DNA of 64,000 nucleotides from Vespa crabro. Its lineage: Eukaryota; Arthropoda; Insecta; Hymenoptera; Vespidae. The DNA lies in contig NC_060957.1 of assembly GCF_910589235.1 (NCBI RefSeq), forward strand, positions 12,116,867-12,180,866. The letters run 5' to 3'. This document shows positions 25,037-37,870 of the stretch, piece after piece; the stretch's first letter is position 1, and each line of letters begins with the position of its first letter. A program made the translations under genes and the position numbers. Under the pieces are notes generated by a model. The model worked only from the letters and a program-made list of their open reading frames with translations. It was not told the DNA's origin and made no database searches.

Positions 25037-25249
25037 ATGAAGGTTACATGCAAAATGACATCAACAGTTTATCTTGGTAGCGGTGGTATTCTCCACCGTG
25101 CATTGATATTTATGTTAAAATTAGGATGGAAATCAAGATTTCGTCTACCTGTATTAATTGTTGTAGCTTTTGTTGCCTTGGATATTAGCATGCAACTGGA
25201 AATTGCATTAGAGCATGAAAATGGTACAGAACATCATGCCCATTTGTGA
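25037..25249 (+). CDS. Small membrane protein, 70 aa, unrecognised
   Basis: An ORF with noticeably more balanced composition than the surrounding AT-rich DNA. A basic, Gly/Leu-rich N-terminus (YLGSGGILHRALIFMLKLGW, RFR) is followed by one strong hydrophobic helix, LPVLIVVAFVALDI (about residues 37-52). An acidic, His-containing tail, LEHENGTEHHAHL, ends it and contains one NGT glycosylation sequon. A start at the internal Met (25055) would give 64 aa. An acceptor-like TTTTATAG ends about 20 bases upstream, and AATAAA signals lie at about 25541. I do not recognise the family. It could be a conserved microprotein of the ER, Golgi or mitochondrial inner membrane; that is inference from size and topology only. 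Confidence 0.6.
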   Translation: MKVTCKMTSTVYLGSGGILHRALIFMLKLGWKSRFRLPVLIVVAFVALDISMQLEIALEHENGTEHHAHL

Positions 25250-26559
25250 TTCAGATTAATCTTCTTCATTTAAATTAATTGGATATTAAAGAATGATATG
25301 TCTCTCATATGTTTCGTATGATTATTATTTAGTTTATTATACTTTGTAATAATACTGTGTATTTTATATTGTTGAAAATATAAAGATATTTAAATTATAA
25401 ATTAATTATATATTCAAAATAAAAAGGCATTCCAGTTTTAATTAACTAGATATATGATATTTAAAAATTCTATTCTAACAATTACTTTGTTTCCTCTATG
25501 ACAAGTATGATTTTAAATGATTCAATTTATTTTTTATGATGAATAAAGAGAGAATAAATAATGTATAAATTAATTAACTATTATATCATACAAATATATA
25601 ATATAATTATTGATAATTTTTATTATCTGTATACTTAAGAAATATATATATATATATCAATGTCCAATGAAATTACTAGAAAGTTTATATTGAATACATA
25701 TTGATTATGTATTATGTACACCAAATTTGTAAATTTTAATTATCCATTATATCTATGCCAGACGTGCTATTTCTATTTACATGCTTGTAGGTAATTTATG
25801 TATGATACAGATAAAATTGACAAAGGAAGCTTTATAGAATATTATATCACATATAATAAGAATCAATTGATGTAGTCTACATTCAATTTTATATATATAT
25901 AATGTATTCGATTGTTTATTATCAATTTTTAAGAAATAATACGCCGAATTAATTAATATTAAATAAGTTATAAATATAAGTATAATTGACACAAAGTTTA
26001 GTTTTATCAATATGTTAATATTATAAATATCATTACATCAATTTAATATTATTTATTTTTTGTTATATAATATAATTACAAACACAATGCAATATTATCT
26101 GTTTTTTTTTTTTTTTATTCAAATAATAATCATATATGCTATATTATCATATATACTATATATGAACCATATAAGTAGCTTATACTCCTTGTGTTCAAGA
26201 AATTTGTTATCCATAGGTTGGCAATATTGGTTAAATGTATATACAATTTGTAATATATTTAACCAATATTCCAACAAATATATTCATCGAAATTTAGATT
26301 TTTCTTAAAGGTTATTTAACAATAAAGTTGATATATTTAATGTATTGTTATTGTATCGTAAATCAAATTTGACGGGATAATTCAAAATTTGTTTTTTTTT
26401 TATAAGTTTAAATTATCTCACAGATGTTTTAATACGATCTCTGGATCTTACAAGATTTTTTTTTATTATTGCTTTTATATGCGAAAAATGTATATTAATA
26501 TATTTTGAGATGTATACAATGTATGTGTTAATAGGTTAGAATTGTGTATATCGTGCAAT
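25250..26559. other. AT-rich intergenic stretch
   Basis: The 3' flank of the 70-aa ORF and the upstream region of NUP42. Contains a hairpin at 26217-26275 (listed separately). ORFs at 25777-26010 (-) and 26060-26308 (+) are Ile/Tyr/Asn-rich by-products of composition. Confidence 0.4.
26217..26275. repeat. Short near-perfect hairpin
   Basis: Arms 26217-26236 (GTTGGCAATATTGGTTAAAT) and 26257-26275 are reverse complements apart from one extra base, with a loop of about 20 bases. The inner 14 bases pair perfectly. The GGTTGGCAA start resembles mariner termini, so this may be a tiny MITE relic. It could also be a structured RNA. Confidence 0.6.
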
Positions 26560-28892
26560 ATGATAGCGTGTAAGTACTATCGTCAGGGCAATTGTCGTTA
26601 TGGACAATATTGTCAATTTGAACATTTTAACGCTTTTGGTGAGTAAAAAATTGCAATTTCTTTTTCAACTCATTTTCGATTATAAAATTAATTTTTTTTC
26701 TTTTTCTTTTTTTTATAGGAAATACCAACAATAAAAATAATATTACAGCGTAAGTGGTAGAAAAAAAAAACATTTTAATCTTATACTGTGTGTATATTTA
26801 TTAATGAAAATTAATGTAATATTAGGGTTGTTGTTGCAAGTGAAGTACTTATTGCAGAGAGGGGTAATCAATGGTTATTATCATGTTTTGCCCCTTTCAA
26901 AGAGCGACCTCATATACCTGGCATGGAGGATGTGTCACCTGAAGAAGTTAGATGGGAAATGTATCAAGCACAAAAAAATGGTGTTGTTGAACAAGCAGTA
27001 AGTTTTAAATAAAATTAATTTACTGATTTATTACAAATCTCGTATTAGTTGTAATATATAATGTCATTTCTTTTTCATTTGAAGAAACTTCGTTATCAAC
27101 AATTATGTGATGATATGAAAGCAAAACGTGATGCTTTAAAAAATCCTACGCAAGAAACTGTAGATATGTTAGTAAGTAATATTATTAATTATTTTATTTA
27201 TAATTATATTAAAGTATTCATGAAGATTATGAATGTTTATAAAACTATATATTCTTATAAAAGATATAAGCTCATATATTTTTTTTTTGATTGGGCACAT
27301 AATATTTATATAAACATTCATAGTCTAATCATACATTATAAACATTTATTAATTAAAAATATTTTTTCTTTTCTTTTTTTAAGAAAAAAATTTTAGGTGA
27401 TGGTCATAATACTGAGACAACAAATAATACATCTAAATTTTCTTTTGCAACTTCACAAACCTTAATCTTAAATCTTCCAAATAGTACTACAACTACTAAT
27501 GTGTTTGGTACTAAATCATTTCAACCAAGTCAAAATAACACATTTGGTAACAGTTTTGGTACTTCAAATAATCCATCTCCATTTGTAAGAACAAATAACT
27601 CAACATCATTATTTGGTGCTAGCTCAACTTTTGGCAACAATGCATTGACATTTCCTAATGTAACTAATTCAAATTCAGTATTTGGTAAAACTGGAAATAC
27701 TTCTGTATTTGGTACTGGACAAAATAATCAAACATTTGGTACAGTTCCGCTACAGAATAATTCTATTTTTGGTGGTGCAGCATCACAAACAGTATTTGGT
27801 CAACCCAGCAATTTTGGTACTACCACTCAAACAACTAATGTTTTTGCCAGACCAAGTATATCACAGACAACAACATCGGTATTCGATAGTGGAGCAGTAC
27901 CTTCTAATTCTTTATTTTATACGCCTCAATCAAATACATCCTTGTTTGGTGAAAATAAACCATCTACTACTGGTCCATTTGGGGAATCTTCCGCTATACA
28001 AACATCAAATTCTATTTTTGGATCAACTACATCGTCAGGAAATTTGTCTACTAATTCAACAAGTATTTTTGGACAGCCAACAACTACTACAGCATTTGGA
28101 AGTCCACTAGTATTTGGAGCAAATGGATCATTTCAAAATAATTCTACTCCATCAATTTTTGGAGGTCAAACATTTAACAAAGATGCACAAGTGCCTAGTG
28201 ACAACATTTTTGGTAGATTTATTACATCATCGAATTTTGGTACTGCAAGTCAAGGAACTAATGTTTTTACAAAAACTACGAGTAATATAGGCCTCTTTGG
28301 AGTCCCTCAAAATGCTCAACCTATTATTCCAGAAACAAATGCAACTTCATTTGTCTCAACAGCAACTACAACTAGTATTCCTTTTGGTACAGTAAACTCA
28401 CAAATTGATCCTAAGAATACATATGCCATTGCAAGACCATCATTTGGTATAACAAATACAAGTAGTCCATTAAGTAACACAGTTACTTCACCTACCATAC
28501 AGTTTGGAGCAACAACAGGAACAAGCTTTAATGGTACCACAAACATATCATCTCCTTTTACTATACCTTCATTTGGAGGTTTTACTTCTTCCTTTATGCA
28601 AACAAACACAACAGTTACAACTACTACAACAAATCCATTTATATCACAACAAACTAATTCATCTTTCAATGGTGCTATTAAAAATCCAAATGGCACAGTA
28701 AATGAATTGCTTGTTACAAATCAACCCAACGAGAAATCGCTGTTTACATTTGCACAAAAAAATACTGCCATTGATGATACTATTTACTCTGAAGAAGTAC
28801 ATTTAACTGATGATGAAAAGGCTATGTATTTGGCAGACCAATTTGTAATTGGTAAAATACCACTAAAACCACCATGTGAAAGTATGAGGTAG
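26560..28892 (+). CDS. Nup42: Nucleoporin NUP42 (NUPL2/hCG1), FG nucleoporin
   Basis: Cytoplasmic-face nucleoporin that binds Gle1 and helps DBP5-driven mRNA export. Five exons: 26560-26638, 26719-26749, 26826-26997, 27085-27171 and 27384-28892, totalling 625 aa. A CCCH zinc finger sits at the extreme N-terminus (residues 4-22, C-x7-C-x5-C-x3-H: ACKYYRQGNCRYGQYCQFEH). A conserved block follows (SCFAPFKERPHIPGMEDVSP, EEVRWEMYQAQKNG), then a short coiled coil (LRYQQLCDDMKAKRDALKN). A long, low-charge Asn/Thr/Ser-rich domain carries many FG, VFG, SIFG and SLFG repeats (about 190-580). The C-terminus ends FVIGKIPLKPPCESMR, matching the Gle1-binding tail of the family (GKIPLKPP). Exon 2 is only 31 bases. 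The large last exon alone is a long ORF, so automatic models may truncate the N-terminus. Confidence 0.94.
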
Positions 28893-29458
28893 TTGTAACT
28901 GTACATTTATAAATATATAAAGATGTGTATTATAAATATTTCTATAAAAAATAGTATCAATTTGTCATTACATTTTTATAAAATAACATAATTGTGCTAG
29001 TTCTTATAGATATTAATTATAATTTACTTTGACTAGAATAAAAATAAACAATTAAATAAATACAACTAATTATTGTGTATTATGTAATATCATGTAATAT
29101 GTATAAAAATCATTTTATAAGATTTGTAATGTAATTTGCTTTAATAGTATCTTAAATAATAAATTTTATATATTGATATTTTTGGAATGGAAATAATTGT
29201 AATGATAAATAAATAACATTGAATAAATTGAAAATTTATATTTGTTATATAAAATAATCTTTATAGATATATATATAGCTTTTCTTATTTATGATGTTAT
29301 TTCAACAGTAAATATATAAAAAGTAAAGGAAACAAATAAATATCGAATTTCTTCTGAATAATTTGTTAATTTAATTTTTCCCTATATTATTATTTACATA
29401 TATACATTTGTACTTGATAAAATAACGTTGATTAATTAATACTAAACTATAAACATTA
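28893..29458. other. Convergent 3' interval, NUP42 / USF3-like gene
   Basis: AT-rich DNA with several AATAAA-like hexamers on both strands, fitting the 3' ends of two converging genes. Nothing else seen. Confidence 0.4.
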
Positions 29459-31152
29459 TTATACATTTTTATAATGAATTACTCCTGATGGTGGTAATGG
29501 TGGTGGTGGAGGAGGTGGAGGAGCTGGACCAGTAGAAGCAGAACGAGACGTAACAGAAGTAACGTCGTTACTAAACTGCATAGTTTCTGAAACCTAAAAA
29601 GAAATTTTTTGCAATGTAGAATTAAGATTAAAATATATAAAATTAAATTTAAAAAAATTCATTTTTTTATACTTTATAAAAGTGTATTGAATACATAAAA
29701 CATTTATTCCTTTTATTTTCATTTTGACTGTTAAACTTAAAAATTTGTTATAAAACATAGAAATATACTTATTACAAAATAAAATAATCATTACTGCTCT
29801 AACCTGAGGTAAGTGACATAAAGAATTTGTGTAATTTATTCGTTGTGCATAGGATACAGATCCATGATTAGATAATTGAGTTGGACCAGGTGGAATACCG
29901 CTTGTAGGTTTGTACCCAGTTATCTAGAAAGTAGAAAAATACATTTACCGGTTCTTATGCACATACTATTTCATATTAAAATAAATTATAATGTTAACTT
30001 ACTTTGTCATTCATTTCAGGAAAAATTGTACTTAAATTAAAATTGGTAAGACTGGTTCCAGATGGGTGATGAGACATAGTCACTGAATTACTTGTGACGA
30101 CTCGAACTCTGGGAATATTTGGATTTACAGAAAAACCAGCAGGTGTTATTGTAGGCACATTTTGATTACCAGCAACAGGTGGTGGTGGAGGTGGCAAACT
30201 ATTTACAGCCTTTGTATACATGTTTGTTTGTGGATGATTTTGATAAAGAGAATTTGCATGTGGCAAAGGTGGTAAAAATGAATTTGATTGATGATAATCT
30301 TCTAGAGATGAATTCATATTAGCAAGAGGGAATTCAATATTTTGTATTGTCCCATCTATACCTTTTCTTTTTCCCTTTTTTGCAGTTGATGCATAGGAGC
30401 GTTTATCACAGTTTTGATGTTTTCCATAATTTTGATGTTTTTGTGGAGTTGCACTTGTAGATACATTAATTGTTGAAGTGGTAGAAGTAGATGCTGCTGT
30501 TGTTATTGCTGTATTTGGTAGCAGGAAAGCATTTACCTCCATATAATCCGTATTTTCATGCAATGGCATCATGTAACTGCTAGATGTATTTGGTATGCTA
30601 GTAATAAAAGTTGAAGTGGGATAGATATTAGCATTTGATGAATATGTATAAGAATTAAAATTCTGATTAACCATTTGCCCATATCCTGTATTGTCATCTG
30701 CATTTGAAAAATAGTTTAGTGGCATCACTGCATCAGTGGTTGGTAGACTACTTTGGAATTTATTTTGTGAATGACTAGAAACAAGCTTTATGGATGTGTG
30801 TTTATCTTGATGATTAGCATCATTGATATTAGAATTTGAACTAATTAATGCTTCTGCTGTATAATTACTTTTACAGTTTCTACTTCTCCAATAAGCATTA
30901 TTTTGTTGATATTTTTGTTGATGTTGATAAACTTGCTCTGAGAATGTATGACTCGATGCTTTTTGTTCCTCGTGTCTTTGATGAAGTTGCTCATTTGTTG
31001 GAGTTTGTTTCCGAATATCTATTTGCCTTTTGTTATTACCTCTAGGACTTACATTATTTTTTCTTTGATGCTTTCTATTTGTTTGTTGCTGTTGTTGTTG
31101 TTGCTGTTGCTGCTGTTGTTGTTGTTGTTGTTGTTGTTGTTGCTGCTGCTGT

Positions 31153-31193
<41 letters not shown>

Positions 31194-34100
31194 TTGCTGC
31201 TGCTGTTGATGATGATGAGGATGTTGATGTTGATGTGGATGATGATGGTGTAAATGGTAATGTTGTTGCTGTGTTTTTTCTGCCTTTTCTTGTTCTACTA
31301 ACTGACTTACTGATAAAAAAGACGATCCTTGCGCTGAATGTGGAACACTTTGTGTACTCAAAACTGTGTGGAAATCTCGTCCAAGAACATTTTCTTCTTT
31401 ATCTCTAATCAATTCTTTATTCTGTTCTATCAAAATTCTTGGTGGTACTTGTCCAAGTAAAAAGTTTTGTTTTTCCGAAACGTTCGTTCCTAGGTCCAAA
31501 TCACTTACTAATGTTGATAATGTAGAAGAAACAGCATGTTGATCTATAGCTTTTATACTTTGTTGTCCAAGATTCTGTTCTACATTATGAACAGGATTTT
31601 TTGTCGGTGACCAGGGAAAGGGTTGCTCTTCTGAGTAAAATGCCTCGGTGGGTCTTTTTTGCTCACTTTGCAACATTGATAAATTGGAAAAACTATGTGC
31701 TGCAACATCATAATTATTGTAAAATTGATTTGGAGTGCTTTGATTATAAGATGGAGTTTGAGTAAAAAGATTATTTTGACAAAATTCCAATTCTTTACCA
31801 ATTGGTGGAAAAATAATATCTGTGATACTTGTATTATGTTTAAATTCTGGTGTCATCATCCAATTTACCGGAGCTCTAATTGTATGTTGTTGTTGATTAT
31901 TTTTTAATTTGTTGCTACTTTGTTGCTGCTGTCTGTGTTTGTTCACATCACTATTGTAAGTAGTACTTCCTTGTTGTAACGAAGGGACCTGAGTTTGATT
32001 TAAAAGTTGATATCTATGTTGACCATGTTGTTGTATTTTATCAACATATTTAAAATTAGCTCCAACATAAGTTTCAATAGAATACTTTAATTGCGTACTA
32101 ATTTCTGGTACATCAAAATTAATATGTGAGTCATAGCTTGATATTGGATATGTTGATTTATCCTGTTTAGCAGTTAAGCTTTGATGATTTTTTTGTCCAT
32201 GTTGTTGAGACGCTTGTTGTGTTTGCTCACTTATGCTGGAATATTCTGTTTGTATATAATCTGAATTTATTTCATATTTTGATTTACTTTTATTCTCAGT
32301 ACTAAATTTATAATCATTATTATTTGATGTTTGAGTCTGATTTTGCAAACGATTTTGTTTTGTTGTTGATGATGATGCAGTAGATTGTACGTTTCTATTT
32401 TTTGAAGCATCTACAAAGGGTGGTTTTTGTGTATCTACATCTGATTTCATTCTTAATTTATCAATGCCACTCACATTTGGATGAGTTGAATAAGTATCAG
32501 TTGTTAAAACATCAGAAAAGCCTGAATTTTCTTTGTGCAAAGAGACATAATTATAATTTTCACAAATCGTTTTTCCGTCTGTATTATCATTCGGATGAGA
32601 TCCCTGTTCAAATTGTGGATTATTATTACCACATCCACCAACTGGTGAAAATGTTGTCCATGAAAGGATACTGAAATTGGATGAATTATGAGCAACCGTT
32701 GTCATTGATTTTGTATGATTGTCTGTAATAGTACTCTGTTCATAATTCGATGTTGCAACAAAGGAAGGCATTTGCTGTTGAGTATAAAGCAATGTAGGTG
32801 TATCTTGAATAAGAGATTTACTTGTTATAGTATTGGTTGTATTGGTATTCACTTTTTTAATGTCTTTATTAGAAAAAGGAGTATAATTTGAGGAGTTATG
32901 TTTTTCTTGAAACATCGTAACAACATTTGGATTTACATCAGTTTGATCTGGTTGTGTACTTATTGACGATTTTACTCCATATGAAAATGTTTGTCCAAAT
33001 GGATCAATATCGACTTTTTTCGTAGATACATAATTCGTATCACGTCTTTCATCAGAATGTTCTTGCTGTTTTGATCCTAAGACAGTATTTAATTTTGTAC
33101 CTTGTTCTATGTTGTTATTGTTTTCATTATTAGAATCTTTATTTAATTTCGTATAATTTTGATTATGAGATGAACGCTCATTTTCATTTCCTGAAGAAAA
33201 TGATATAGAATTTTTACATGGTAAATTTTTGGTCTGATCCTTGCAATATTCAGTATGAGAATGCTGATCCATATGATCTTTCTGATGAATGTCAAATGTC
33301 TGTTGTGAATTATGTGATACATCAATGCAATTTGATTCTTTTGTATGTGTATTATAAACAGATTGCATTCCCTGAGAAGAAAGAATTGGAGTTGATGGAT
33401 CCTTTGTATGTGCTGGATAATTTTGTTGTAAATTTTGAGATGCTGTAGGAAGCGACTCATGAACTTCAGCATAATCAAGACGATGATTAGGTACTAATGT
33501 AGTATCAATGAGAGATTCTTTATTCTGAGCTACATAAGCTGCATGTTGACGTTCTTGTGAATCTTTGTCTTTTATTTGTGGTGTATAATCAGTTTGTAAT
33601 GACACCAAGCTTGTAGATGATGAAGTAGTTGTGGTTGTAATATTATTGAGGCAAGAGGCAAGTGACATCTGGGATATATCACTCATGATATTTCGCGATG
33701 ATCCGATGGTACCTGAATCTTCTGCTGTAGATGTATCCATAAAAGTAGATGTATTCTGTTGCAATGTTCTTTGGTTGCTATTTGCTATAGTTGGATAATT
33801 TGGCAAAAAACTTTGTGTATCAGAATACTGAACATTATTATAATCTGAAGTTCGTATGACAGGATTTCTGTCAATATTTTTATTTATTATTGAAGTGGCA
33901 GTGATATGTGCCTGAGATACCGTATTTTCAGTTGCAATAGATTCTGTATTATTTTGAAATACTGTAGTTGTCTGCTTCTGACAATCTTTATTTGTACAAG
34001 TAGTATTTGATGTAACCGGTGATGAATTTACATTAGAAAATGTAGAAGATGCATGAGAAAAAGAATTTGTTAAATCTGTCGATTTTTCTAAAACTGGTGG

Positions 34101-37100
34101 TAATGTAGATTGTATCATTTTATATGGCTCTTTAAGTGTTTCCTCGCTTACAATCTTTGGTACAGCTCTTGTTGTTGATGTACAGACAATAGGAAGCATG
34201 ATTTCCGAATGAATATTCACACTTGTAGACGTAACAATATCTTTTTTGTTCTCACATGTTGGTTTCAAACATTTCTCAGTCACTGTTTCAAACATTGGAG
34301 ATGTTGATACTCTAACTTTGAAACTATTTGGTTCCATACTACCAATTTGTAAAAGCATAGGTGGTGTTTGACTATGATATTTAAAATCTTCTTTCATCTC
34401 TTCATCAAGAACTTCAGTTTTTCCATTTAAAGATGACACTAATGGAAATGCCATTAAGAAAGCTGCTGTAGGTGATATTGACTCTGTATTATGTGAATTA
34501 GAAGGTACTTGCAGAGAAGCAAATATATCATTTGATAAATCAGAATGAAGTGCTTCTGTTCTACTATTAATTGGAATGAAACTATTATCTGCATTGTATG
34601 GTAAACATTTGGATATATCTTCTTTTGATGATCTAACCAATTTTATATCATCATTCTGAATATTTACAGAATTTAATGAAGTTGATGTTGTTATTGCTGA
34701 TGTTTGTATAATGGCTGTACTTGCTTCAGGTTTCATCGCTGTGGTTGTATTTGTATCCAAATTTAAAATAATCTTATTACTTTCTAAATTTACTGTTCCT
34801 TCTAACATTTCAGGGCCTTTAGCATTTACACGTAAAAGACTATCGAATTGTGTACCTAAGTTACATACTTCTTTTATTCTTTCCGATTCTACTGCACTTT
34901 GTACTGTTTCAGCAACTTCAGGTAAGGTTGATTTTGTATTTGAAGATTCTTTAGTATTGACAATTTTTTCTACTTCGTTGTCTACAGGAATATCATATCC
35001 AGTTGTAGGTGAAGTTGACATCATTGCATCATTTGTTCCATTTAATTCAGAAGAAGTATTGCTTGGGGAACCTTGTGGCGATATAATTTTATTTTGTACA
35101 GGTTTCTCTTCATTATGTGAATAATTCGAATTCATATTAACTATTGGTTCAGAAGAATCAGGAATATTTTCAATGGCTGTGTTATTAGGTGATAATGAAT
35201 TTGAATTTGTAATATTTGATTCTGTAATAATTTCACCATGTTTTATTACAGGTGTATGATCTTTTTCTTGGATCTCATTTGAATTTTCTCCAATTTTTTC
35301 TATGACATGCTTCAAGCTTTCAATAGATTTGCATGTCGCTGTAAAATTCGTAATAGTCGAACTAGATACCGTTATAGTATCTATATCATCTCCTTTTCGC
35401 TTTTTGTCTTCAGGTTCATCAGAAGATATATTTTCAATGCTTAAACATCGTTTATATGGTATTTTTTCACTAGACACATTATCACTAAAACACTGTGTGC
35501 TTTTTTCTTTAACAATTTTTTCTGTTGTTGTTTCTTCTGTAAGTGGTGTATTTTTAATGCTTTTGACATTATTTTTATTAATTTTAGACTTTCCTTCAGA
35601 TTCTTTACGGTTAGAGCTTTCTTTATATTTATCTACTTTCTCTTTATGAATTGCTGGAATAGGAACTTTATAAGTCATAGTTGTTTTAGTAACTTCTTTT
35701 CCTTTTGGTAAAATACCTTTATGACCACCTATTCGTGTAGAATTAATTATATTTTTTACATTAGACGCCCAATTTTGCGAATCTACAACCAAATTTGATC
35801 TAATGTTCGACATTGTATTTAAAGTAACCTTCTGCATGGTATTTATTACACCTTGCTTTCGAATAGAAACAACAGAATTTTGTACGTGATTTGTTAAAGG
35901 CTGCATGACAATCATTTGACTTTGTTGAGCATTACTAAGAATTATCGGATTTACTGATTGTGGTTGTGTATTGACTATAATATTAGATGTTAAAGAAGTC
36001 ATGGGTGTTACTAAGGGTACCAATTTTCCACCTGATAAAATTAAAGTATTTGGTGTTAAATTTGTTACAGAATTATTTATACATATAGATGAAGGCTTCT
36101 TAGTATCTTTTATTTTGAATTTCTTTTTAATTTTTTTCCGGTTTTCTATTTTTCGTATAGCTGTAAAGAGATATATTATTTTATTATAAAATAAAAATGA
36201 TTGAAAATTATATACACACAAATATCATTACCATTTTTTATAGTCTGTCTGTTGTTTCCAAAACTTTTGGAAATTTCACCTAGATTATAAAAATTACTTA
36301 TAAAAATGTCTTTATATCGAAATTAATTTATTTAATATTATAAAAAATTACCTTTTTCAATTTGAACATTATTCTCTCTGCATTCAATTTGTGAATCATT
36401 GCCTAAATTATTTGAATCATTATCTTTATTATTCACACAATTCAAACGATTTTCCTGATTTTCAATAGAGGAATTTTTAGAAATATTGGATTCATCCAAA
36501 ACTTTTTTCGAAGATGTTTGGGATGGAGATTTCTTATTTAAAGGCACTTTACTGTCTGCAGATTTTTCTTTCTTTTTCTCAGAAGTTTTTTCTAAAAAAT
36601 AGAGATTTTCTAAGATTCTAAATAAAATATAATAAAAAAAAAATAATAATAATAATAATAATAATTCATACGTTATGTACCTTTTGTAAAATATTTTTCT
36701 ACATCTTCTACATTAATCTTGTTCGACCATTTTAATGGAGATATCCTTTCTAAAGCTGGTTCTGCAGGTACAGATATTCCAGCTTCTTGAAGCAAAGTTG
36801 AAAGTAATTGTGTTCGTGAAAATAGTAGCGTTACAAGTTTTTTCAAACGTGCTAGTTCTTCTTCTATAGAAAAAATGAAAGATAATATTTATTTTTAACT
36901 TGACAACATTTTTATACGATAGTATTACAATTATATTTATACATACTGTGAGCTTCTGATGCATGAGCAAAGAATAATTCTTCTGTACGAACATGAAGAT
37001 CTTTGATATATTTTGATGCATGTATCAATATATCAACTTTGTTGCGCTTGCGACCTTCTTGATGTGGAGGTAAGAGATCTGCTAAGGTCTTGAAATATGT

Positions 37101-37368
37101 ATTCATTCGTTTTCGTCTGTCTCGCTCCCATGTTTTAGCTTTGCTAAAACAATTATTAATCTGAAGAACAACTTTGTTATGACTATCAATAAAAATTAAT
37201 TTTTAAATTCTTGTAAATCATTAACACATAATTTCAATGTTCATTACTAATTTATAACGTCGTCAATTTTTCCATATAATTTCCTGCGAGACAAGAAACT
37301 TTTTTTTGATATATAGAATGGTTAGATCGAAACTTGACAGAAACTTACGTGTTTTCTTTTCGAGGCAT
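29459..37368 (-). CDS. Giant bHLH protein, USF3-like architecture
   Basis: Eight exons: 37349-37368, 36947-37143, 36681-36863, 36352-36591, 36232-36279, 30003-36160, 29804-29923 and 29459-29593, giving 2366 aa. The bHLH domain is at residues about 7-70: basic region KTWERDRRKRMN, helix 1 YFKTLADLLP, loop HQEGRKRN, helix 2 KVDILIHASKYIKDLHVRTE. A helical segment follows (EEELARLKKLVTLLFSRTQL). The remaining roughly 2100 residues are low-complexity Ser/Thr/Asn/Gln, mostly in one 6.2 kb exon. They include a histidine-rich run, about 43 consecutive glutamines (31079-31207), a PPPPPP stretch near the C-terminus and NFNLSTIFPE close to the end of the big exon. Length, N-terminal bHLH and polyQ match vertebrate USF3 (about 2245 aa), a nuclear putative transcription factor. 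Orthology is likely but rests on architecture. Confidence 0.75.
31079..31255 (-). repeat. Coding polyglutamine/histidine tract
   Basis: About 43 uninterrupted glutamine codons (mixed CAA and CAG) at 31079-31207, preceded in the protein by a His/Pro/Gln-rich run. Codon mixing argues against a pure, highly unstable CAG tract. Leu-, Ala- and Val-run ORFs on the + strand here are antisense by-products. Confidence 0.95.
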
Positions 37369-37870
37369 AATTTATCTTCTTGACATCGTTTAATAAAAAT
37401 GACGCACCTTGGGAAGCGTCAAAATATCACTTATTATCCACATTATGACTTCAAATAAATTTATTTTGAAACTTCGACATCTCGATACTTGAGCTGGCCC
37501 CAGATGGGCTCCAACCGGTTTTACATTCTACTCCATTCTTTTGACCGTAAGATCCAAGATTTCAGATCGAAGTTTCAGATGGCAGCACGGTTTACAAATG
37601 TGGCGACATCTGATAGATATAAAATGTACATACGTAAAATATAACAAAAATTATAGGTTTACAACGCTACTAGTAAAAGGGTGGGGCGTAACTAAAATAG
37701 ACTAAAATTTCTGTTTGTATGAATTAGTACGACTGTGGTTACTCTCTCTTATTCGTAAAATTGTATTATTAGTTGCAATTTTATAAAAACAGTTTTAATA
37801 TATTAAGAGTTATAAAAATGTGTACAATTAAGTTGTAAAAGATACATTTGTGTTCACTGAAGAATTAATT
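37369..37870. promoter_or_regulatory. Bidirectional promoter interval, USF3-like / METTL4
   Basis: Only about 500 bases separate divergent start codons. The middle (about 37480-37620) is GC-richer than its flanks, containing GCTGGCCCC, GGGCTCC and GGCAGCACGG. This fits a shared promoter. No TATA box is evident. Confidence 0.45.

Noticed and set aside
28316..28696. 126-aa minus-strand Val-rich ORF
   Set aside because: Antisense shadow of the NUP42 FG-repeat exon.
30948..31408. Long + strand ORFs with Leu, Ala and Val runs
   Set aside because: Antisense frames of the polyQ-coding exon; the opposite strand carries a 6.2 kb spliced coding exon.
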